From the NCBI GenBank assembly GCA_017399515.1, contig JAFQBZ010000170.1:1-12020 (forward strand): a stretch of DNA of 12,020 nucleotides, written 5' to 3'. The notes beneath the pieces are model-generated. The model saw nothing but the letters and a program-made list of their open reading frames with translations, had not been told where the DNA came from and did not search any database. This DNA comes from Clostridia bacterium (GTDB taxonomy: Bacteria; Bacillota; Clostridia; Christensenellales; UBA1242). The position numbers and the translations under genes are program-made. How positions within the stretch are numbered: position 1 is the first letter of the stretch; every line of letters begins with the position of its first letter. Below are positions 1-5,477 of the stretch, one piece after another.

Positions 1-227
1 ATTTCTTCAAGTTCTTCGTTTCCCCAATAAACATTCACCATTAACGACACATTTTTTGAAGTTTTATCACCCGCATAAATTGTTCCATTATATTCACTGT
101 TTGAAGCATATGACGATTCATTATTTGCTCCTACAAAACAACCAATAACAACAACCATTAAAATGATGCAAATAACAATGTTTGATATAACATTTCTTAA
201 AATAAATTCTTTTCTTGATTTTGTCAT
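1..227 (-). CDS. Membrane-anchored extracytoplasmic protein, possibly polysaccharide-deacetylase-like (3' end outside window)
   Basis: This reading frame opens with ATG at 227 and runs without a stop for 75 codons to the window edge, so only the N-terminus is visible. It starts with a short basic segment (TKSRKEF), then a hydrophobic helix at about residues 13-33, then a Ser/Asn-rich stretch, which fits a signal anchor with the rest outside the cell. The last visible residues (NVSLMVNVYWGNEELEE) resemble the first strand of NodB-type polysaccharide deacetylases of Clostridia, where a TFD-x-x-WG-like motif is common. The metal-binding Asp would be Asn here. That assignment is a guess from one motif; the reading frame and membrane anchor are clear. 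No Shine-Dalgarno sequence precedes the ATG. It follows a terminator, so it is probably transcribed separately from the gene before it. Confidence 0.6.
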   Translation of the reverse strand, partial: MTKSRKEFILRNVISNIVICIILMVVVIGCFVGANNESSYASNSEYNGTIYAGDKTSKNVSLMVNVYWGNEELEE

Positions 228-238
228 AATAAATTATA
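225..238 (-). promoter_or_regulatory. Possible promoter giving a leaderless transcript
   Basis: A perfect TATAAT lies at 238-233 on the minus strand, 5 bases before the ATG at 227. Normal spacing would put the transcription start at or next to the A of the ATG, so the mRNA could be leaderless, in keeping with the missing Shine-Dalgarno sequence. The -35 region is poor (TTGTGC at 263-258 with a 19-base spacer is the best candidate). Confidence 0.35.
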
Positions 239-244
239 TGACAT

Positions 245-258
245 CTAAAAATTTTTAG
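245..258. repeat. 14-base perfect palindrome CTAAAAATTTTTAG
   Basis: A perfect inverted repeat lies between the terminator of the preceding gene and the TATAAT box at 238-233, within the candidate promoter spacer. It could be an operator or simply AT-rich sequence. Confidence 0.4.
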
Positions 259-261
259 CAC

Positions 262-286
262 AAAAAAAAACAGCCTATCGGCCGTT
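262..286 (-). terminator. Intrinsic terminator after the zinc-ribbon gene
   Basis: On the minus strand AACGGCC pairs with GGCTGTT around a GATA loop (7 bp, one G-U), followed by nine T residues. The plus-strand version has an A-C mismatch in place of the G-U pair, so the minus strand is the working direction. It begins 8 bases after the stop codon of the preceding gene. Confidence 0.85.
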
Positions 287-293
287 TTTATTT

Positions 294-686
294 TTAAAAT
301 TTCTTTTTATTCCAACTGCTCTTTCCACACTTTGGACATTTCATATATCTTGTCCACCCAATATGCGGAGAAATTAACGCTTTTAAATATGATGGTTGAT
401 GTTTATTTCCACATTTTGCACAAATGTAGCAACCTGCTTTCACTTCAAGATAAAATGCAGTGAAACAACTAACTAATAAATCAACCAATCCAACAAGTAT
501 TAAAACAAACCTTAAAGCATTACTCATTTCACAATATGAAGCAATAATAGTAAGGGTTAAAAAAATTGCTATTGATGAATAGCAAATCACACATTCGAGC
601 ACCAAAATTGCCCTGTTTGAAATCTTTGCAACCTTTCTTTCCTCTTCAATATTTTCCTTTTCAATATTTGTTTTATTTTCAACCAT
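294..686 (-). CDS. Small membrane protein with two helices and a C-terminal zinc ribbon
   Basis: The 130-residue protein has a charged N-terminus (residues 1-25), two predicted membrane helices (about 27-50 and 58-80), and a cysteine-rich C-terminal domain. C89-x2-C92 and C117-x2-C120 should bind one zinc ion, and C86 lies next to the first pair. The end (RYMKCPKCGKSSWNKK) resembles a recurring Clostridia family of zinc-ribbon membrane proteins whose function is, as far as I know, not established. Both ends of the membrane region should be cytoplasmic, placing the zinc ribbon inside the cell. AAGGAG sits 6 bases before the ATG. The gene has its own promoter and terminator and is therefore a single-gene unit with no context to suggest a pathway. 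Confidence 0.85.
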   Translation of the reverse strand: MVENKTNIEKENIEEERKVAKISNRAILVLECVICYSSIAIFLTLTIIASYCEMSNALRFVLILVGLVDLLVSCFTAFYLEVKAGCYICAKCGNKHQPSYLKALISPHIGWTRYMKCPKCGKSSWNKKKF

Positions 687-706
687 AATATTCTCCTTAC
701 AAAAAC

Positions 707-715
707 ATTATATCA
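707..715 (-). promoter_or_regulatory. Extended -10 promoter for the zinc-ribbon gene
   Basis: TGATATAAT at 715-707 is a perfect extended -10 element, placed about 20 bases before the ATG at 686 and after the pnp terminator. The best -35 match (TTGTAA) has a 19-base spacer, so the extended -10 probably carries most of the activity. Confidence 0.65.
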
Positions 716-752
716 CAATTTTTTTTATTTATTACAACTATTTTTGGTGTTT

Positions 753-781
753 AAAAAAAAGACTTGTGAAATTCACAAGTC
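753..781 (-). terminator. Intrinsic terminator of pnp
   Basis: GACTTGTGA and TCACAAGTC (781-773 and 769-761 on the minus strand) form a perfect 9-bp stem around a 3-base loop, followed by eight T residues. It begins 8 bases after the pnp stop codon and closes the rpsO-pnp unit. Confidence 0.92.
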
Positions 782-789
782 CTTTAAAA

Positions 790-2886
790 TTATAATTTTT
801 TAACAAGTTTAAGGTCAACTCTATCTTTTTCATCAACTTTGATAACTTCAACTTCAACCTTGTCGCCAATTTTCACAACATCTTCAACTCTTTCAACTCT
901 CTTTGAAGCGAGTTTTGAAATGTGAATCATACCATCAACATTTGATGAAATTTCAACAAATGCACCAAATTGCATAATTCTAACAACTGTGCCTGTGTAT
1001 CTTTCACCAACTTCAGGAACAAACACGATATCTTCAATGATAGCCTTTGCTTCGTTGCAAGCCTCAATGCTAGCAGAAGAAACCATAACTGTTCCATCAT
1101 CTTCAATGTCAATTTTAACGCCTGTTTTGTCGATGATTTTATTGATAGTTTTTCCACCTTGACCAATAACTTCACCAATCTTTTCTGGGTTAATTTTGAA
1201 TGTGATAATTTTTGGAGCATATGGGCTTAAATGATCTCTTGATTCAGGAATTGTATCAAGCATTTTTTCCATAATTTCAAGTCTGCCTTCTCTTGCTTGT
1301 GCAAGTGCGGTTGTTAAGATATTTTCATCAATACCTTTAATTTTGATATCCATTTGAATTGCAGTGATACCTTTCTTAGTTCCTGCAACTTTGAAGTCCA
1401 TATCGCCGAAGAAATCTTCAAGACCTTGAATATCAGTTAAAACTACAACTTTGCCAGATTCTTCATCTTTAATAAGACCCATAGCAACACCAGCAACAGG
1501 AGCCTTAATTGGAACACCAGCATCCATAAGTGAAAGTGTTGATGCACAAACTGAAGCCATTGATGATGAACCGTTTGAAGATAAAACTTCAGAAACAAGT
1601 CTAAGCGCATATGGGAATTCTTCTTCTGTTGGAATAACAGCAAGAAGTGCTCTTTCTGCAAGTGCACCGTGACCAATTTCACGACGACCAGGTGATCTTA
1701 AGTTTCTTGCTTCGCCTGTTGCATAAGGAGGCATATTATATTGGTGAATATATCTCTTGTAAGCATCTTCTTCACCATCTAAACCATCCATTCTTTGTGC
1801 TTCAGAAACTGTTGCAAGTGTTAAACAGTTAAGAACTTGTGTTTCACCACGAGTGAACACGCCTGTTCCGTGAACTCTTGGAAGAGTTCCAACTTGGCAC
1901 CAAATTGGTCTGATTTCTTTTGTTTTTCTGCCATCAGGACGAGCAGCCTTTTCAATAATGTTCTTACGAACAATTTCTTTTTGCATTTTATAAAGAATTG
2001 TGTCAACTTCTTGTTGTCTTTCTTCATATTTTTCAGCAAAGTGTTCTTTGCAATCTTCAAGAACAGCATCAATTCTTTCATTGTAAGCAACTTTGTCAGC
2101 AAGTGGTTCCATTGCCTTTTGAAGATTTGCTGTCACATAATCACGAACATCTTTTTCAACATCTTCACCAACAGCAAAAAGTTTAACTTCTTTCTTTGGC
2201 TTGCCTGCAACTTTTGCAATTTCTTCAATGAATGCAACAATTTCTTTAATGTAGCCATGAGCATATAAAATTGCATCTCTCATTTCTTCTTCAGTAACTT
2301 CTTTAGCACCTGCTTCAACCATCATGATTGCATCTTTAGTTCCTGAAACTGTAACATGCATTAAACTCTTTTCTGCTTCTTCTTGGTTAGGGTTGATAAC
2401 AAATTTGCCATCAATATAACCAACAACAACTGAACCTGTTGGACCAGCAAATGGAATATCAGACACTGAAAGTGCAACTGATGAACCAATCATTGCAAGA
2501 ACTTCTGGTGGGAAGTCTGGGTCAACAGAAAGTGCTGTTGCAACAACTGCAACATCATTATAAAAACCTTTTGGGAAAAGTGGTCTAATTGGTCTGTCAA
2601 TAAGTCTTGAAACCAAGATTGCTTGGTCACTTGCTCTTCCCTCTCTCTTTTTATATCCACCTGGGAATTTTCCAACTGAATACATTTTTTCTTCAAAGTC
2701 AACACAAAGTGGGAAGAAGTCTTGACCTTCTCTTGCAGTATCACTCATTGTTACATTAACCATAACAACAGTGTCACCACATTTAACTTGACAAGTTCCG
2801 TTTGCTTGACCACAATATTTGCCGGTCTTAACTTCGATAACTTTTCCTGCAAGTTCTAATTTAAAATCTCTTTCTTGTTCAAACAT
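790..2886 (-). CDS. pnp: Polyribonucleotide nucleotidyltransferase (PNPase)
   Basis: PNPase degrades RNA from the 3' end using phosphate, releasing nucleoside diphosphates; it acts as a trimer in the cytoplasm. The 698-residue protein has the full family layout: RNase PH domain 1 (about 10-225), a helical linker domain (about 235-315), RNase PH domain 2 (about 318-550), a KH domain (about 557-620, loop GQGG at 575-578) and an S1 domain (about 625-695). The catalytic site is intact: SSNGSSS at 436-442, D491, D497 and K499, matching D486, D492 and K494 of the E. coli enzyme by alignment from memory. AAGGAG lies 5 bases before the ATG. It sits 59 bases after rpsO, the order seen in many bacteria, with a hairpin in the gap. 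Length and residues are ordinary for the family. Confidence 0.98.
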   Translation of the reverse strand: MFEQERDFKLELAGKVIEVKTGKYCGQANGTCQVKCGDTVVMVNVTMSDTAREGQDFFPLCVDFEEKMYSVGKFPGGYKKREGRASDQAILVSRLIDRPIRPLFPKGFYNDVAVVATALSVDPDFPPEVLAMIGSSVALSVSDIPFAGPTGSVVVGYIDGKFVINPNQEEAEKSLMHVTVSGTKDAIMMVEAGAKEVTEEEMRDAILYAHGYIKEIVAFIEEIAKVAGKPKKEVKLFAVGEDVEKDVRDYVTANLQKAMEPLADKVAYNERIDAVLEDCKEHFAEKYEERQQEVDTILYKMQKEIVRKNIIEKAARPDGRKTKEIRPIWCQVGTLPRVHGTGVFTRGETQVLNCLTLATVSEAQRMDGLDGEEDAYKRYIHQYNMPPYATGEARNLRSPGRREIGHGALAERALLAVIPTEEEFPYALRLVSEVLSSNGSSSMASVCASTLSLMDAGVPIKAPVAGVAMGLIKDEESGKVVVLTDIQGLEDFFGDMDFKVAGTKKGITAIQMDIKIKGIDENILTTALAQAREGRLEIMEKMLDTIPESRDHLSPYAPKIITFKINPEKIGEVIGQGGKTINKIIDKTGVKIDIEDDGTVMVSSASIEACNEAKAIIEDIVFVPEVGERYTGTVVRIMQFGAFVEISSNVDGMIHISKLASKRVERVEDVVKIGDKVEVEVIKVDEKDRVDLKLVKKL

Positions 2887-2910
2887 AATTTCTCCTTAAA
2901 TTGTATAAAA

Positions 2911-2937
2911 ATGGGAATGGAAAAAAATTCCACTCCC
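2911..2937 (-). terminator. Terminator-like hairpin between rpsO and pnp
   Basis: On the minus strand GGGAGTGGAA pairs with TTCCATTCCC around five T residues (10 bp, one G-U), followed by ATTTTTA. It lies 8 bases after the rpsO stop codon and 24 bases before the pnp ATG. The T tract is interrupted and I see no promoter between it and pnp, so it is better read as a partial terminator or a processing/protection stem within the rpsO-pnp message than as a full stop. Confidence 0.75.
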
Positions 2938-2945
2938 TTTTTTTA

Positions 2946-3209
2946 TTATTTTCTAATGTTCAATTTTTCAATCAAAGTTCTGTATCCATCAAGATCAGTT
3001 TTCTTTAAATACTCAAGAAGACCTCTTCTTCTACCAACAAGTTGCATAAGACCACGACGAGAGTGGTTGTCTTGTTTGTTAGATTTGAGATATTGAGTTA
3101 AGTTGTTGATTCTTTCAGTAAGGATAGCAATTTGCACATATGGAGAACCAGTGTCGTTCTCTGATTTAGCAAATTCTTTGATAATCTCTTGCTTTCTAAC
3201 TTTATCCAT
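2946..3209 (-). CDS. rpsO: 30S ribosomal protein S15
   Basis: S15 binds 16S rRNA at the junction of helices 20-22 early in assembly of the 30S platform and later contacts the 50S subunit. The 87-residue protein is close to the usual 88-89 residues and carries the family hallmarks: KQEIIKEFA near the N-terminus, TGSPYVQIAILTERI (20-34), the RNA-binding NHSRRGLMQLVGRRR (48-62), and the closing RRGLLEYLKK and YRTLIEKL elements. GGAGG sits 7 bases before the ATG. It has its own promoter and a leader of about 80 bases that may hold an autoregulatory fold. pnp follows, and an RSH gene precedes it. Confidence 0.98.
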   Translation of the reverse strand: MDKVRKQEIIKEFAKSENDTGSPYVQIAILTERINNLTQYLKSNKQDNHSRRGLMQLVGRRRGLLEYLKKTDLDGYRTLIEKLNIRK

Positions 3210-3233
3210 TCTTTTTCCTCCATATAAAATTCA

Positions 3234-3283
3234 CCAGTTTTTGAGCCATTTGAACCGGAAAAATAAAATTCAACTCTCTCAAA
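3234..3283 (-). promoter_or_regulatory. Candidate S15-responsive pseudoknot in the rpsO leader
   Basis: In minus-strand order the leader holds TTTGAG (3283-3278), CCGGTT (3258-3253), CTCAAA (3245-3240) and AACTGG (3239-3234). The first pairs with the third (6 bp) and the second with the fourth (6 bp, one G-U), giving an H-type pseudoknot whose third and fourth segments adjoin directly, so the stems could stack. The second stem has a G-U pair beside a G-C pair, the type of step S15 reads in 16S rRNA. The 3' end is 12 bases before the GGAGG at 3221-3217. Autoregulation through leader structures is known for rpsO in several phyla; this particular fold is inferred by eye. Confidence 0.45.
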
Positions 3284-3296
3284 CGGTAACGGCAAT

Positions 3297-3325
3297 AGTA
3301 TATAATATTTATTTATAAAAGTAAA
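3297..3325 (-). promoter_or_regulatory. Promoter for rpsO-pnp
   Basis: TTTACT at 3325-3320 and TATACT at 3302-3297 are separated by 17 bases on the minus strand, a good sigma-A-type pair. Transcription would start near 3290, leaving a leader of about 80 bases before rpsO. No terminator was seen between the RSH stop codon and this promoter, so some readthrough from recJ-RSH is possible. Confidence 0.7.
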
Positions 3326-3370
3326 GTGTTTTATCGAAATTTATGCCAAAACCTGCGAAATTTTCACATT

Positions 3371-5473
3371 TTAAGCCTCAAAAGCACGCAAAACTGACTT
3401 CACTCCTTTGATTTGTTTGATTGTTTTAACTAAAATTTCTAATTCTTCACGATTTTTAAGCGAAACACTAATTTCAAGTTCACATTCTTTTTCGCCTGAA
3501 AGTGTTGCAATTATTTTTGTTATGTTGAAGTTCAAACTTGCAATTTGACCAAAAAGTTCAGACGCAAAACCAACCTTGTCTTTAGCAATAACTTTAAGTG
3601 CAACATTGAAACTTTGTCTAATGCCCTTTCTCCAAATCGCTTTTAAAATGTTTGCATTTTGAATTTCTGCAAGGTGTTTGCAATTTGAAGTGTGGATTGA
3701 AATTTTGCCGTTTGAAAGAATCGCAACAATTTCATCACCAGGAACAGCCGAACAACATCTTGGAAACATTACACATGAGAATCTGTTTGAACCCTCAATA
3801 ATAACAGGTGCTTTTTTCAAACAATCATTCACTGCATCTTCTTCTAAAACGAAATTCAATAACTGACCACTAGTTATACTATTATAACCAACACTTGCAA
3901 ACATATCGTCTAAATTTAAGAAATTGAATTCTTTTTGAATATCTTCAAACTTATTAACCAAATCGCCAAGTTCGTGACCAATTTCTTTAATATCTTTCGT
4001 TAAAATATCTTTTCCCTTTTTAACAAATTTTGAAACCATATGTTTGTTAATATATTCACGAATACGCTTTTTAGCAAGTGATGTTTTTGCAATTTTAAGC
4101 CATTCTCTTGATGGTGCTTTATCAGTTTCAGAAACAATAACATTAACCACATCACCAGACACAAGTTCGGTTTTAAGTGGAACTTTTTTGCCGTTAACAA
4201 TCGCACTTTCAGCATTGTGACCAATGCTTGTGTGAAGTGCATAAGCAAAGTCAATAACTGTTGGTTTTGAAATGTTTAAACAAATTGGCTTAAACTTTGG
4301 CGTAAACACCCAAGTTGATGTGACTTTAAGGTCGTTTTTAATTGCATTAATGAAACTTGTGCTGTTATGAAATTCTGAATTTTCATTCATAACAATTTCT
4401 TTAAGTTTGTTATAACTTTCAAAACTTTTATCAAATTTTATGTCATTGTCTTTATCTGTCCAATGGGAAGCAATGCCATATTCACAAACCCTGTCCATTT
4501 CAGGAGTTCTAATCATTACTTTGAAAGTAATGTTATTTTCACTTGAAACAAGCATTGATTGAAGTGATTTATAACCATTTGGCTTTGGGCTGGCAATATA
4601 ATCTTGCATTTGATTTGGAAGCGGACTGAATGTTTTATGAATAACGCCAAGAGTTTTGTAACAATCCATTTCGGTTGGAACAATAATCTTAATTAAAAAC
4701 AAGCCATAAATCTTGCCAATTCCTGATGAATTCAACTTTTTATAAATTGAATAATAGTGCTCTGGCCAGGCGGTGATTTTTGAGTTAATTCCTGAATCTT
4801 TTAATGTTTTAAAAAGTGATTGCTCAACCGCTTTTATGCCCTTTTCTTTCTTTGCATATTTAACATCAAAATCGAGTTTAATTCGATTATAAGTTTCTGG
4901 TTCTAAACACTTTAAAACCAAATTTTGAAGTTCAGAACGAATCTTACGAAGACCGATAATTTCAGCAATAGGAATAAATATTTCTTTTGTTTCTGTTGCC
5001 ATTTTAACTTGTTTTTCAGGCTTCAAAAATTCAATAGTTCTCATGTTATGAAGACGGTCTGCAAGTTTTATAAATATAACTCTCAAATCATTGCCCATTG
5101 CAATGATTAATCTTCTCATGCTGTCGGCTTCGTTTTGTGCCATATCTGAATAATCAAGACTGTTAATTTTTGTCACACCATCAACAAGTTTTGCAACCAC
5201 AGCGCCAAACTTTTTCTTTATATCAAGAGTTGAAAATTCGGTGTCTTCAACAACATCATGAAGAAGACCCGCCATTATGGTTGAATAGTCCATATCATTT
5301 TCAATCAAAATTTTTGCAACAGAAACAGGGTGAATAATATAAGGTTCACCACTCTTTCTTTTTATATCTTTATGTGCAACAACTGCAAATTTGTATGCTT
5401 CAATGATTTTCTCTGCAGTTTTGGGATAGTTAAATCTAATTTTATCAATAAACTCTTTATCTAATTCAACCAT
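3371..5473 (-). CDS. RelA/SpoT homologue (RSH): (p)ppGpp hydrolase with a degenerate synthetase domain
   Basis: RSH enzymes make and/or break the alarmone (p)ppGpp. This 700-residue protein has the full long-RSH layout: HD hydrolase (about 20-195), synthetase fold (about 225-335), TGS (about 385-447), helical region, zinc-finger domain (C573, C574, H594, C598) and ACT (about 620-697). The hydrolase residues are intact: R39, H48, H72-D73, E76-D77, D139, N143. The synthetase is not. Aligned with the Streptococcus enzyme (numbering from memory), R241 is W236, K243 is E238, the Mg-binding D264 is G257, R295 and K297 are Q288 and Q290, H312 is Q305, and E323 is K318; the guanine-stacking Y301 remains. 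I infer a hydrolase-only, SpoT-like enzyme. The gene starts 4 bases after the recJ stop with a weak GGTGG site inside recJ, so translation is probably coupled. Confidence 0.93.
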   Translation of the reverse strand: MVELDKEFIDKIRFNYPKTAEKIIEAYKFAVVAHKDIKRKSGEPYIIHPVSVAKILIENDMDYSTIMAGLLHDVVEDTEFSTLDIKKKFGAVVAKLVDGVTKINSLDYSDMAQNEADSMRRLIIAMGNDLRVIFIKLADRLHNMRTIEFLKPEKQVKMATETKEIFIPIAEIIGLRKIRSELQNLVLKCLEPETYNRIKLDFDVKYAKKEKGIKAVEQSLFKTLKDSGINSKITAWPEHYYSIYKKLNSSGIGKIYGLFLIKIIVPTEMDCYKTLGVIHKTFSPLPNQMQDYIASPKPNGYKSLQSMLVSSENNITFKVMIRTPEMDRVCEYGIASHWTDKDNDIKFDKSFESYNKLKEIVMNENSEFHNSTSFINAIKNDLKVTSTWVFTPKFKPICLNISKPTVIDFAYALHTSIGHNAESAIVNGKKVPLKTELVSGDVVNVIVSETDKAPSREWLKIAKTSLAKKRIREYINKHMVSKFVKKGKDILTKDIKEIGHELGDLVNKFEDIQKEFNFLNLDDMFASVGYNSITSGQLLNFVLEEDAVNDCLKKAPVIIEGSNRFSCVMFPRCCSAVPGDEIVAILSNGKISIHTSNCKHLAEIQNANILKAIWRKGIRQSFNVALKVIAKDKVGFASELFGQIASLNFNITKIIATLSGEKECELEISVSLKNREELEILVKTIKQIKGVKSVLRAFEA

Positions 5474-5477
5474 AACA

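Noticed and set aside
1837..2268. 143-codon plus-strand reading frame opposite pnp
   Set aside because: Antisense to a certain gene, rich in Phe/Asn/Cys as expected from the complement, and without a ribosome-binding site or known motif.
3098..3295. 65-codon minus-strand frame across the rpsO leader and gene
   Set aside because: Out-of-frame reading of rpsO plus leader; no ribosome-binding site and no known motif.
3303..3370. Terminator after the RSH gene
   Set aside because: Only the short direct repeat AAATTTCG occurs twice; no stem with a T tract is present.
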